A stretch of DNA of 64,000 bases. It comes from an uncultured Oscillospiraceae bacterium. Its GTDB lineage: Bacteria > Bacillota > Clostridia > Oscillospirales > Oscillospiraceae. Position numbers and translations under genes: made by a program. Where the stretch lies: positions 30,083 to 94,082 of the forward strand of contig CALWOP010000001.1 of assembly GCA_944383195.1 (NCBI GenBank), given 5' to 3'. Below the pieces are notes generated by a model. It searched no databases. It saw only the letters and a list, made by a program, of their open reading frames with translations, and was not told where the DNA came from. Of this stretch, positions 41,267 through 50,541 are shown one piece after another; the stretch's first letter is position 1; each line of letters opens with the position of its first letter.

Positions 41267-43198
41267 ATGTCTGAACAGACGGAACGTGCTCCTCAGCAGA
41301 AGCAAGAACTGATTTATGCGCTGGATATCGGAACCAGAAGCGTGATTGGCCTGCTGGGTACAAAGGAGGAGGACAAGGTCAGGATTCTGGCAATGGAAAA
41401 GCTTCTCCACAACCACCGGGTCATGATGGACGGTCAGATTGAAGATATAGCCCAAGTGGCTGCCACGGTTCGTACCGTTACTGAGCGGCTGGAACAGCAG
41501 GCCGGCTGTAAACTGCAGCGGGCCTGTGTGGCGGCGGCTGGGCGTGCCCTGCGCACAGAACAGGGCCACAGCCAACGGGAGTTTTCTGCCCCGGAACCTA
41601 TTGATGAAACCATCGTCGCCCAGCTGGAGGCAGCCGCGGTGGCGGATGCCGAACAGGCGATCCAGAGCGACGAGGGACAGCAGATGTTCCTGGTGGGCTA
41701 TACGGCCATCCAATACCGTTTGGATGGCTACCCGCTGGCCAATTTGCTGGGCCATACGGGGCGCTGTCTGGAGTCCCATGTGGTGGCTACGTTCCTGCCT
41801 AACGGAGTGATCGACAGCTTGTATGCGGTCATGCGGCAAGCGGGTCTGGAAGTGGCCAGTCTGACTTTGGAGCCTATCGCGGCGCTGAACGCGGCGATCC
41901 CGGCAGATCTGCGCCTGCTGAACCTGTGTCTGGTGGACATTGGAGCGGGCACCTCGGACATTGCGCTATGCCGGGATGGCAGCGTAGTGGGCTATACTAT
42001 GGTGACCGTGGCAGGGGATGAGATCACCGAGGCGCTGATGAAAGAGTATCTGGTGGATTATGCCACTGCCGAGCGCATGAAGTCCCAACTGGCCCAGGCA
42101 GAGCAGCTGAGCTTTACCGACATTCTGGGGCTGGAACAGACGTGCACCAGCCAGCAGGCCCAGGCGGCCTTGGAGCCGGCGGCCCAACTGCTGGCCAAGG
42201 AGATTGCCCAGCAGGTCATCGCGCTGAACGGCGGGACGCCTTCGGCCGTATTTTTAGCCGGGGGCGGCAGTAAGCTGGCCGGACTTCGGGAAAAAGTGGC
42301 CTCAGCCCTGGAAATGGACCCGAAACGGGTTTCCGTGGCGGGGGGACACTTTAAAACCAGCGCCTATTCCGACGTGTTTTCCCTGGAGGACCCGGAATAT
42401 ACAACTCCCCTGGGGATCGCAATTTCGGCGGGGCTGGGGCTTATTAACGACAGCTGCCAGGTCATGCTCAACGGGACCAGGGCCAAGCTGTTCCGCAGCG
42501 GTGATCTGTCCGCTATGGACCTGCTGATGATGAACGGATACAGTTATTATGATCTGCTGGGCAAAAGCGGAAAACCGCTGATCCTGCAGGTAGACGGGCG
42601 GCGCACAGTGTTTCACGGACAGCCTGCCCGGCCGGCCCGTTTGCAGATCAACGGTGTGGAGGCCCAGCCCTCGGCGGTGGTCCATGCCGGGGATCAGGTG
42701 GAATTTGTACCGGCGGAAGCGGGGGCAGACTGCCGCCTGACTGGGGAGCAGCTGGCCCGGCGTTTAAATGCCAGGGCGATTTTGGTCAATGGAGCGCCTT
42801 GGGACCCGGACGAGCTGGTGCCGAGTGGTGCGTTTGTGGTAGTACAGGCGGAGCAGCCGGAGCTGACTAGTGTGCAAACGCCTGAAAAACCCACTGTGGA
42901 ACCACACACACAGCCCACCGTACCGCAGCAGCCGGTCCGCACATTTGTGCCGGAACCGACCGTGATGAGAAGTGCCCTTTCCGTTACCTTGAATGGGCAG
43001 CCGGTGACGCTGGCGCCTAAGGAGGATGGCGCACCTTATTATGTGATGGATTTGCTGGAACGTTCTGGAATCGATTTCAAGAATCTTCAGCGGCCGGTAA
43101 GCCTGCGCCTGAACGGAGGGGAATGCCTCTTCCAAGAGGTGCTGAAAACCGGCGACCGGGTTGATATTGGATATGAAGACGAGGTGACTGTGCGGTGA
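41267..43198 (+). CDS. FtsA-like actin-fold ATPase with C-terminal extension
   Basis: A 643-residue protein of the FtsA/SHS2 superfamily. It opens with the phosphate-1 loop ALDIGTRSVIGLL; the phosphate-2 motif is VDIGAGTSDIAL near residue 224 and the adenosine motif is FLAGGGSKLAGL near 328. Residues about 410-643 are an extension absent from classical FtsA, with two small beta-rich modules around a Pro/Thr linker (SVTLNGQPVTLAP). The membrane-targeting helix of true FtsA is not evident. Such FtsA-like proteins are common in Clostridia but their job is unclear. The next gene overlaps its stop codon. Confidence 0.8.
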   Translation: MSEQTERAPQQKQELIYALDIGTRSVIGLLGTKEEDKVRILAMEKLLHNHRVMMDGQIEDIAQVAATVRTVTERLEQQAGCKLQRACVAAAGRALRTEQGHSQREFSAPEPIDETIVAQLEAAAVADAEQAIQSDEGQQMFLVGYTAIQYRLDGYPLANLLGHTGRCLESHVVATFLPNGVIDSLYAVMRQAGLEVASLTLEPIAALNAAIPADLRLLNLCLVDIGAGTSDIALCRDGSVVGYTMVTVAGDEITEALMKEYLVDYATAERMKSQLAQAEQLSFTDILGLEQTCTSQQAQAALEPAAQLLAKEIAQQVIALNGGTPSAVFLAGGGSKLAGLREKVASALEMDPKRVSVAGGHFKTSAYSDVFSLEDPEYTTPLGIAISAGLGLINDSCQVMLNGTRAKLFRSGDLSAMDLLMMNGYSYYDLLGKSGKPLILQVDGRRTVFHGQPARPARLQINGVEAQPSAVVHAGDQVEFVPAEAGADCRLTGEQLARRLNARAILVNGAPWDPDELVPSGAFVVVQAEQPELTSVQTPEKPTVEPHTQPTVPQQPVRTFVPEPTVMRSALSVTLNGQPVTLAPKEDGAPYYVMDLLERSGIDFKNLQRPVSLRLNGGECLFQEVLKTGDRVDIGYEDEVTVR

Positions 43199-43911
43199 AA
43201 CGCGCAATAAAACTAGCGGCACCGCTGTTGGCGGCTTTGATATTGTCTGCCTGCGGCGGGGATGCAAAGGAGCCGCCTCAATCCTATGTTCTGGAAGAAA
43301 ACAGCCTGCCTTCCTTGAATGCGTTGGTGGCGCTGGAGGATGGGGTGGAATTTGAGCAGACCGCCGGAGAAGAGGGCGGCACCGCATACCGGTATACACA
43401 ACTTTCCGATGCGGGAAAAGTTGTGGAGGAGTACACCCAAGCGTTGGAGACCGACTACGACTGCATCATCGCGGCTGACTCCGACAGCAGCAGTGCGCCG
43501 GATTATTCTGCCGACTCAGGGCAGGTACTGGCAGCGCAGGAGTTGGAGGACTCAGACCAGGTGTTTTTGCTGACCATCCAGTGGGAAGAGAATGCCTGCA
43601 CCATTACTGCTTCCTTAGCGGAGCAGGACGTGCTGCCCCAGCAAGAAGAACAGAGCATGACGCTGGCTCAGGCAGTGGAATTGATCAGGCGCACCCCCCT
43701 GTCGGTCCTAGGCCTTTCCGGAGAGAGTATGGACGATTATCTGGTCATTCCTTTGGAGGGAACGGTCTTTCTGGATGGAACGCCCTGTATTCTGGTCAAT
43801 ATCTATCTGGCGGAGAACCATAAGTTTGAACAGAGCTATTTGATCGACGTGGCTAATATGCAGCTTTACCGCGCCGATCCGGAGACTAAAAAAGCTGTGC
43901 TCTTGAATTAG
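43195..43911 (+). CDS. Putative lipoprotein of unknown function
   Basis: A 238-residue protein with a lipoprotein signal peptide: basic start, hydrophobic stretch and lipobox LSAC with Cys19. The mature part is acidic with two alpha/beta segments; no family recognised. The GTG start overlaps the stop of the FtsA-like gene by four bases, so the two are translationally coupled, hinting at a shared envelope function. A strong terminator follows. Confidence 0.8.
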   Translation: MKRAIKLAAPLLAALILSACGGDAKEPPQSYVLEENSLPSLNALVALEDGVEFEQTAGEEGGTAYRYTQLSDAGKVVEEYTQALETDYDCIIAADSDSSSAPDYSADSGQVLAAQELEDSDQVFLLTIQWEENACTITASLAEQDVLPQQEEQSMTLAQAVELIRRTPLSVLGLSGESMDDYLVIPLEGTVFLDGTPCILVNIYLAENHKFEQSYLIDVANMQLYRADPETKKAVLLN

Positions 43912-43916
43912 AATGC

Positions 43917-43946
43917 ACCGAAGCTGGGCTTGATTCCAGCTTCGGT
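43917..43946 (+). terminator. Terminator after the lipoprotein gene
   Basis: ACCGAAGCTGG pairs with CCAGCTTCGGT (43936-43946), eight-base loop, then ACTTTTTTC. A classical intrinsic terminator. Confidence 0.93.
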
Positions 43947-43974
43947 ACTTTTTTCATTTTTTTAAAATTTTAGG

Positions 43975-44001
43975 TTAATTTGTTGCGAATTTGGTCGATA
44001 A
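43975..44001 (+). promoter_or_regulatory. Sigma-28-type promoter of the chemoreceptor at 44061
   Basis: TTAAT (43975-43979), 13-base spacer from TAAT, GGTCGATAA (43993-44001). It lies inside the longer open frame of the receptor, which supports the later ATG at 44061 as the real start. Confidence 0.8.
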
Positions 44002-44060
44002 AAACTATGAGCCATTATTTAAAAGACTGTCTGTCAATATTTGGGGGGAGATTTGAGATT

Positions 44061-46040
44061 ATGAAAAGCATACGTCAAAAGCTTCTGGTCGGTTTCTTGG
44101 CTTTGGCAGGCGCTGCGGCGGTTGTGTGCGGCGGCGTAGGTGTTGCCATGAGTTACTCCACCAGCCAGTCGGTGCTGAAGCAGACGATGGAGGTTGTCGC
44201 TGCTCAGACAGCTGAACATGTGTCTTACCAGCTTCAGTCTTATAGAAACGCGATCGAAGCTATGGGCATGATTCCCGCACTTAGTGATCCTGAGGTACCC
44301 GTTTCCGAAAAACAGGCCCTGGTGGATGCCTGGGCGGAGAATTACGGTATGGAGCGGGGAAATCTGCTGTCGGTTACTGGCGATAGCTTGTTTGACGGCA
44401 ACAATTACGCGGACCGGGAGTATTTCAAACAGGCCCTGGCGGGCAATTCTTGGTTTTCCACTCCCACTGTCAGCAAAGTTACGGGCGAGCTGTCTATTAT
44501 GGTATCCGCGCCGCTTTGGCAGGATGGTATTCAGGGCGGGAAGATCGCCGGTGTGGTCTACTTTGTACCCACCGAAACGTTCCTGAACGATATTATGGCC
44601 AGCATCAAGGTCAGTAAAAACAGCAGCGCCTATATGCTGGATCGTAACGGAAACACCATCGCCCACGAAAATATTGAGAATGTCCGCAACCAGGAAAATA
44701 GCGTACGGGACGCGGAAAGTGATTCTTCCCTGAAAGAGCTGGCCGCATTGGAGACCGAAATGGTTGCCGGAGAGTCCGGCTTTGGGCAGTACAAATACGG
44801 CGGTGTGTCCAAGTACCTGGCCTATGCGCCGGTTGCGGGGACCGATGGATGGAGTCTGGGTGTCAATGCGTATACCTCTGACTTTATGGCCAGTACTTAC
44901 CGCAACATTGTGATCATCATTGCTCTGGTGGTCATCACACTGATCGTTTCCACGGTGATCTCCATTCGGATTGCCACCGGTCTGGGCAAGCCCATCCGGG
45001 TGTGCGTGCAGAGAATCCAGAAGCTGCAGGAGGGCGACCTTACCTCTCCCGTGCCCGAGTTTAATCGTAAGGACGAAATTGGCTTGCTGACAGAGGCCAC
45101 CAGCCAAATCGTTTATGTATTACGCGGCATTATTGAAGATATTGGTTATCTGCTCCACGAGATGGCACGGGGCAACCTGAATGTCCGGTCTCGGAATTAT
45201 GATTTGTATGTTGGCGATATAAAAGAGGTCCTGACCACCTTGCGGGATCTGGAGCGTGGTCTGAGCAGCACCATGTCTCAAATCAATACTGCGGCCGAAC
45301 AGGTGTCTGCCGGGGCCGAGCAGGTCTCCTCCGGCGCCCAGGCTCTGGCGCAGGGTGCCACAGAACAGGCCAGCGCCGTTCAGGAGCTGTCCGCTACCAT
45401 CAGCGACATCAGTTCCTCTGCCAACGAGAATACCGTTGCAGCCAAGCGGGCGCAGGAGAAGGCCAATCAGGCCGGCACACAGGTGACCGCCAGCAACGAC
45501 AAGATGCGGGAACTGAAGCAGGCCATGGGCGACATCTTCAAGGGCCACCAGGAGATCGGACAGATCATTGAGGCCATTGAGAACATCGCGTTCCAGACCA
45601 ATATCCTGGCTTTGAATGCGGCGGTAGAGGCTGCACGGGCCGGGACCGCGGGCAAGGGCTTTGCCGTGGTGGCCGATGAGGTGCGCAGTCTGGCATCCAA
45701 GTCCGATCAGGCGGCCAAGCAGACCAAGGATATGATCGAACACTCCATGAGCAATGTGGAGCGGGGCAGCGTCCTGACCGATGAGGTGAGCAAGGCCCTG
45801 GATCAGACCGTGGCCTATACGGAAGAAGCGGTGCGTCTGATGAACCAGGTAACGGAGAACATCATTTCCGAGACGGAGTCGATCCATCAGGTTTCGGAAG
45901 GTACGGACCAGATTTCCAGCGTGGTCCAGACCAACTCTGCTACGGCAGAGGAGTCTGCTGCTGCCAGCGAGGAGCTGTCCGGCCAGTCCAGCCTCCTGAA
46001 GAATTTGGTGTCTCAGTTTACTCTGCGGCTGGACGAGTAA
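44061..46040 (+). CDS. Methyl-accepting chemotaxis protein, Cache sensor type
   Basis: A 660-residue chemoreceptor. A signal-anchor helix (about 8-32) is followed by a large extracellular double-Cache sensor (about 33-285) with [13 protein letters not shown] and a second beta sheet ending GVNAYTSDF. Then come the second membrane helix, HAMP and the signalling coiled coil with the tip motif [22 protein letters not shown]. dCache sensors usually bind amino acids, organic acids or similar small ligands. Start at ATG 44061 behind a GGGGGGAG tract; the upstream frame contains the promoter. Confidence 0.94.
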   Translation: MKSIRQKLLVGFLALAGAAAVVCGGVGVAMSYSTSQSVLKQTMEVVAAQTAEHVSYQLQSYRNAIEAMGMIPALSDPEVPVSEKQALVDAWAENYGMERGNLLSVTGDSLFDGNNYADREYFKQALAGNSWFSTPTVSKVTGELSIMVSAPLWQDGIQGGKIAGVVYFVPTETFLNDIMASIKVSKNSSAYMLDRNGNTIAHENIENVRNQENSVRDAESDSSLKELAALETEMVAGESGFGQYKYGGVSKYLAYAPVAGTDGWSLGVNAYTSDFMASTYRNIVIIIALVVITLIVSTVISIRIATGLGKPIRVCVQRIQKLQEGDLTSPVPEFNRKDEIGLLTEATSQIVYVLRGIIEDIGYLLHEMARGNLNVRSRNYDLYVGDIKEVLTTLRDLERGLSSTMSQINTAAEQVSAGAEQVSSGAQALAQGATEQASAVQELSATISDISSSANENTVAAKRAQEKANQAGTQVTASNDKMRELKQAMGDIFKGHQEIGQIIEAIENIAFQTNILALNAAVEAARAGTAGKGFAVVADEVRSLASKSDQAAKQTKDMIEHSMSNVERGSVLTDEVSKALDQTVAYTEEAVRLMNQVTENIISETESIHQVSEGTDQISSVVQTNSATAEESAAASEELSGQSSLLKNLVSQFTLRLDE

Positions 46041-46075
46041 AGGACAGCTTGCGCGCGTCATTCAAAATTATGATA

Positions 46076-46113
46076 AAGCGGCGTGAACCACAGAAATGTG
46101 GTTCACGCCGCTT
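46076..46113. terminator. Bidirectional terminator between receptor and bacteriohemerythrin 2
   Basis: A perfect 17-base stem (46076-46092 with 46097-46113) and GAAA loop, between convergent genes. Confidence 0.93.
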
Positions 46114-46152
46114 CGTTTGTGCTGGTGGGGAAGGAAGAAGGAAATCTCTTCA

Positions 46153-46560
46153 TCAATCTCCGCCGTGTTCTTTGATATAGCGGGCCAGACGCTTGTCCTC
46201 GGTCCGGATGTGGGAGACCAGGACTCCGATGACCTGATTAAGGTCACCCAGCGCGCGGATGGAGGGGCCGTTCTTGAGCAGCTGCTGGGATTTTTCGCTC
46301 AACTGACGGCGGTATCCCTCATGAAACTGTTTGTGGGAGGGATAGTTGGGATAGTGATGCTGGATCTGAAGATTTTCCTCATCTCCGAAGTGCTTGACCA
46401 CATAGTCGCTCAAAAACTGAACGGTGGACTGGATCTGCTCCCGCCCATGTCCTTGAGAACAAGCATCCATCAGGTCGTTGACAGCGGCAAAAAGCTGACG
46501 ATGTTCCGAATCAATCAAAGTGTTACCAGTGACCAAATCCGCGGTTACTTCATAGCGCAT
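46153..46560 (-). CDS. Bacteriohemerythrin 2
   Basis: A 135-residue oxygen-binding di-iron protein and close paralogue of the one at 9766-10170. It has the same ligands: His20, His57, Glu61, His76, His80, His117, Asp122. AAAGGAG precedes the ATG. Its promoter at 46638-46663 is of the sigma-28 type, so both copies belong to the motility regulon. Two copies in one chemotaxis region suggest dosage or different partners rather than simple duplication noise; that is inference. Confidence 0.95.
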   Translation of the reverse strand: MRYEVTADLVTGNTLIDSEHRQLFAAVNDLMDACSQGHGREQIQSTVQFLSDYVVKHFGDEENLQIQHHYPNYPSHKQFHEGYRRQLSEKSQQLLKNGPSIRALGDLNQVIGVLVSHIRTEDKRLARYIKEHGGD

Positions 46561-46637
46561 AAAATTCGCTCCTTTCCTAGAGAGGGGATCATTTCTGTGT
46601 TTCCTTATGGAAAAGGACAGAGCTCTCTTTCACCTAT

Positions 46638-46663
46638 ATATCGACCAAATTAGAAAGATTTTA
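46638..46663 (-). promoter_or_regulatory. Sigma-28-type promoter of bacteriohemerythrin 2
   Basis: On the minus strand TAAA (46660-46663), a 13-base spacer and GGTCGATAT (46638-46646). It is the best overall match to the window's sigma-28 pattern, about 78 bases before the start codon. Confidence 0.82.
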
Positions 46664-46758
46664 AAGTGGATTTTCTGAAGAAAAAATGGGGTAGATGGCC
46701 GCCAAATCGATGATTTGTGTGCAAAAAAGCGCAAAAGGTGAATATAGATACCAAATTC

Positions 46759-46767
46759 TGCTACAAT
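46759..46767 (+). promoter_or_regulatory. Extended -10 promoter of the tyrosine recombinase
   Basis: TGCTACAAT at 46759-46767 is an extended -10 (TGnTACAAT), 30 bases before the ATG. No convincing -35 is visible, which is usual for extended -10 promoters. Confidence 0.5.
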
Positions 46768-46797
46768 AGTGGTATTATCAATAAGGAGGATACCGCT

Positions 46798-47649
46798 ATG
46801 CGGAAAAAATATTTGACGATCACCAAGGAACAGATCAAAAACTATATCATTTTTCTGCGCGAGCAGGAACGCTCAGAATCTACAGTACAGAAGTACGCCC
46901 ATGATTTAAACACTCTGGCGGAATTTTTGGACGGACGTCCCGTAGCCAAAGGACTGCTGCTGGAATGGAAAGAGAACTTGGTGGGAACATACGCACCTGC
47001 CAGTGTCAACACAATACTGGCCGCAGTCAACCGTTTTTTGACCTTTTGCGGGTGGTCAGAATTGAGGCTGCGGCCACTGAAAATACAGAAAGCATTGTTT
47101 CTCAATGAGGAAAAAGAACTGACACGGGCCGAGTATATCCGTTTGATCCGGGCAGCAGAACGTAAGGAAAATGAGCGCTTGGCTTTGGTGATTCAGACGA
47201 TCTGCGCTACGGGGATTCGGGTCAGTGAACTGCGCTATATTACGGTGGAGGCCGTGCAGGCTGGGCGAGCCGAAGTAAACAATAAAGGAAAACGGCGGAC
47301 GGTGTTTCTTCCGGACAAGCTGCGCCGGTTGCTGAAAACCTATCTCCGAAAACAAAAAATCACCGCCGGAGCGGTGTTTATCAGTCGGAACGGTCGGCCT
47401 TTGAATCGAAGCAATATCTGGCGGGATATGAAAGCTCTGTGCGAAAGCGCAGGGGTGGAGGAGGGGAAGGTATTTCCCCATAACCTGCGCCATCTTTTTG
47501 CGCGGACCTACTATGCCCAGGAGAGAGACCTGTCCCGGCTGGCCGATATTTTGGGTCACACCAACATCACCACGACACGGATTTATACGGCGGAAAGCGG
47601 TGCGGTCCATGCCCGGCAAATTGGGCGTTTAGGGTTGATCGTCACATAA
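46798..47649 (+). CDS. Lone tyrosine recombinase/integrase
   Basis: A 283-residue Xer-type recombinase. The SAM-like core-binding domain covers residues about 6-90, then the catalytic domain. Catalytic residues are visible as Arg in TGIRVSEL, Lys in NNKGKRRTV, HxxR in PHNLRHLFAR, His in LGHTNITTT and the nucleophile Tyr in RIYT. AAGGAGG lies 8 bases before the ATG at 46798; longer openings run through the promoter. No excisionase, relaxase or phage gene is adjacent, so it is an orphan. It could be a DNA-inversion enzyme, an accessory Xer protein or an element relic. A sigma-28-like promoter faces it from its 3' side. Confidence 0.88.
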   Translation: MRKKYLTITKEQIKNYIIFLREQERSESTVQKYAHDLNTLAEFLDGRPVAKGLLLEWKENLVGTYAPASVNTILAAVNRFLTFCGWSELRLRPLKIQKALFLNEEKELTRAEYIRLIRAAERKENERLALVIQTICATGIRVSELRYITVEAVQAGRAEVNNKGKRRTVFLPDKLRRLLKTYLRKQKITAGAVFISRNGRPLNRSNIWRDMKALCESAGVEEGKVFPHNLRHLFARTYYAQERDLSRLADILGHTNITTTRIYTAESGAVHARQIGRLGLIVT

Positions 47650-47665
47650 TTTTCATTCTGTAGTT

Positions 47666-47691
47666 ATATCGGCACAATTTAAAAAATTTTA
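47666..47691 (-). promoter_or_regulatory. Sigma-28-like promoter pointing antisense into the recombinase gene
   Basis: On the minus strand TAAA (47688-47691), a spacer of 13 bases and TGCCGATAT (47666-47674). The match equals that of bacteriohemerythrin 1. Transcription would run antisense through the recombinase gene. The surrounding DNA is AT-rich, so the TAAA part may be chance. Confidence 0.5.
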
Positions 47692-47849
47692 ATATATTTC
47701 AAAAATATCACTATAACCATACAACTTTATATAATTTTTATATAAATTTGTTGAAGTGAATAGGGAGAGGATGGTAAATTAAATACAACAGGCGAAATAA
47801 ATAGCCTCGAAACTGGATAAATGATACAAAATGAAAAGGAGAATAAGGA

Positions 47850-48842
47850 ATGAAAAAGCGGCTACTTAGTATGACTCTTGCATTGGCTATGGCAGTTGGG
47901 CTGCTTGCCGGCTGCGGCGGAACTGGGAGCGGAGATGGCTCCGGCTCCGGCAAAAGCGCCAGCTGGAAGGTGACCTGTCCCTGGGCTCCGTCCGGCGTGG
48001 CGGCTATGGTCAGCCAAAAGACGGCAGCCAAATCCACCCAGTATTCCGACAACATCACTTTGGTGGCGGAAGCCATTGCCGGCGACGCCGCCACTGTAAA
48101 CACCTGGGTCATGGACACAGAGGCCAACGACACCGAGCTGGTGTTTGTGGGCGAGGGTCTGCTGTCCATTACCTCCATCATCGATCCCTCCAAGCTGCAG
48201 TTCAGCGAGGATGACTTTGTCTTTGTGGAGAACCTGTATTCCTCCATCTTTGTTCTCTCCGCGGAAGCCGGTCTGAACATCAAGACCATCGCCGACCTGG
48301 AAGCCTATGTGGCTCAGGGCCAGGAGATCAGCGTGGCGGTCAACGGCGCTGTGGGTTCCGAGGCGTTCCTGGCTGCCTCCCTGTTCGGTAAGATGGGCGC
48401 CGGCGACAAGCTGAAGCTGGTGGCTTACCAGTCCGCTGCCGAGGCCGCTCAGGCTGTGGCCAAGGGCGAGACCCAGTTTGCCGTCTCCCACCAGTCCCAG
48501 ATTTTGGAGACCTATCAGCAGGGCGGCGTGACCGTGGTGTGCGCGTTTGACGAGAAGCCCCTGGAAAACGGTCCCTTTGCCGGTGTGGAAGGCGTAGGCG
48601 AGAAGGGCTATCCCTACTTCCGTAACCGCTGCTTCATCATGGCCCGGGCCGGTACTGACGAAGAGTCTGTGGCCCAGCTCAAGGAGCTGTATGACGCCAT
48701 TCTGGCCGATGAGGAAGTGGTGACCTGGCTGCAGGACACCATGCTCCTGGAGGTTGACACCATGAGCCAGGAGGACGTGGATGCCCACGTGGAAAATGTA
48801 AAGAGTATCGTCAACGAGTACAAGGATCTCGTTGCCGGCTGA
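47850..48842 (+). CDS. tctC: TctC-type solute-binding lipoprotein (tripartite tricarboxylate transporter)
   Basis: The extracytoplasmic binding protein of a TTT transporter, 330 residues. It has a lipoprotein signal peptide with lipobox LAGC (Cys22), a Gly/Ser linker, and the family's two-lobe Bug-type fold starting at WKVTCPWAPSG. Such proteins bind di- and tricarboxylates or other organic acids. GAAAAGGAGAATAAGG precedes the ATG. The membrane partners follow only in part: a TctB half exists as a fusion, and TctA is missing, so the transporter is probably not functional here. Confidence 0.88.
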   Translation: MKKRLLSMTLALAMAVGLLAGCGGTGSGDGSGSGKSASWKVTCPWAPSGVAAMVSQKTAAKSTQYSDNITLVAEAIAGDAATVNTWVMDTEANDTELVFVGEGLLSITSIIDPSKLQFSEDDFVFVENLYSSIFVLSAEAGLNIKTIADLEAYVAQGQEISVAVNGAVGSEAFLAASLFGKMGAGDKLKLVAYQSAAEAAQAVAKGETQFAVSHQSQILETYQQGGVTVVCAFDEKPLENGPFAGVEGVGEKGYPYFRNRCFIMARAGTDEESVAQLKELYDAILADEEVVTWLQDTMLLEVDTMSQEDVDAHVENVKSIVNEYKDLVAG

Positions 48843-48865
48843 TCCTGCCAATGAGCAAAATTGGG

Positions 48866-48895
48866 GGATGGGATGGGCGAAAATCCCTCCCATCC
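48866..48895 (+). terminator. Hairpin between the binding protein and the TctB fusion
   Basis: GGATGGGA (48866-48873) pairs with TCCCATCC (48888-48895), followed by TCCTTTTC. Probably an attenuator that keeps the binding protein more abundant than the membrane parts. Confidence 0.55.
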
Positions 48896-48935
48896 TCCTT
48901 TTCTATGAAGTCGGTGTGTTTAAGGAGGTTTCCGG

Positions 48936-50528
48936 ATGAAACAATGGGTCAATGCCTTCCATGCCCGGATGGACCGCTGGGGAGAGCGCCTGCACAAGAA
49001 GGAGATGCGCATCCCGGTGGATCTGACCGTAGGCATACTGTTTTTCCCGTTCGCCCTGGGGATTTTGTTTGTACTGCCCCAGCAGGTGGCCATTTCGGAG
49101 AAGGATGCCGTCAATGGGCGGGCCTTTCCCACGCTGCTGATGGTGGTGATGATGATCTGCTGCGCCATGCTGGTAGGCAAGGAGATCTATAAACTGATCA
49201 CCAAACAGCCTTTGACCTGGAAGGTCATCAATTTACAGACTGAGCTTAAGGCTCTGGTGATTTTGGCTATTTTGGTGGTGACCTATCTGCTGTGCCGTTT
49301 CACCGATCTGTTTGTGGTGGGCGCCATCTTCTGCTGCCTGGGCTTTTTGGCCTACTTCCGCTGTAAAAAGCCCTCGTACTATGTAATTACCCTGACCCTT
49401 ACGGTGGCCATCTGGGCGGCTTTCCGGTTCGTCCTGAACGTGGACTTTTATGAGACCGCTTACATCGGCAAGTGGCACCTGGCCAGCGACGGAGAGCTGG
49501 AGAAAAAGCCCACCATCGACCACACCATTACCGCTATTCCCAAGCAGCTGCGTGGGGGCTACACCGGCTTCTGGCGGGCGGCCGATGTGCTGGAGTTCAC
49601 CTCCCACGGCTACGATGGCTATGTCTTCGATGAGAATGACAACCGCCTGGACTTCAAGGGCTACCGGGCCGACTGCATTACCGACTTTGCCCTGGACTTT
49701 TTCGACCAGTACGACGGCAAAAACCCCTTCTTCATGACCATCTCCCAGATCGAGCCTCACCACCAGAATGACCACAATCACTACGAGGGGCCGGAGGGTT
49801 CCAAGGAGAAGTACAAAAACTTTGTCCTCCCCCACGACTTGGAGGTGCTCAAAGGCAACGCCGCCGAGGAGTACCCGGACTATCTGGGCCAGTGCGCCAG
49901 CCTGGACGAGAACCTGGGACGTCTGGTGGCGCGGCTGAAGAAGGAGGGGCTTTACGACAACACGGTCATCATCTTCGCTTCCGACCACGGCTCCCACTTC
50001 AAGACCCGCAACACCGACAGCCACCTGAACGGATACGATGACTACAAACGCACCTGCCACGACGGGGCGCTCCACGTGCCCCTGGTCATTGCCGGAGGAC
50101 CCTATAAGGGCGGCGTGGCAGTAGAGGAGCTGGTGAGCACCGAGAGCCTGCCCAAGACCATCCTGGCCCTGGCCGGCGTGGATGTGGGGGACGCCATGAT
50201 CGGAGAGAATCTCCTTGACGTGGTGAAGAAAACGAATGATAATAGACCCAACCAGGTGTTTGCCCAGATCTCGGAGAGCCGGGTGGGCCGCTGCGTCCGT
50301 ACCCCGGACTACCTCTACTCCGTCTACGCCCCCGGCGTCAACGGCGGCGAAGCCGCTGCATCGGACACCTACGCCGATGATTTTCTCTACGACCTGAACG
50401 CCGACCCCTGGCAGCTGAACAATGTGGTGGCGGACCCGGCCTATGCCCAGGCCAAGGCGGATCTGCGCAAGCGTCTGCTGGACTGGATCGAGAAAGCAGA
50501 GGGATCGCGCCCCACCATTACAGACTGA
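48936..50528 (+). pseudogene. Chimera of TctB and the C-terminal part of a sulfatase
   Basis: A 530-residue frame made of two unrelated halves. Residues 1 to about 170 are a TctB-like small membrane subunit with four helices. From residue about 172 the sequence is the inside of a type I sulfatase, starting at YETAYIGKWHL and continuing with PHHQNDHNHY, FASDHGSHF and a normal C-terminus. The sulfatase N-terminal part of some 100 residues, including the CxPSR/CxAxR site that becomes formylglycine, is missing, as are the end of tctB and all of tctA. The sulfatase half is therefore expected to be inactive. It looks like an in-frame deletion; an assembly error is the alternative. Confidence 0.8.
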
Positions 50529-50541
50529 GGAGAGGGTGCGT

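Noticed and set aside
47650-47850. Invertible segment flanked by inverted repeats next to the recombinase
   Set aside because: Only six-base GTTATA/TATAAC pairs were found, too short to propose recombination sites.
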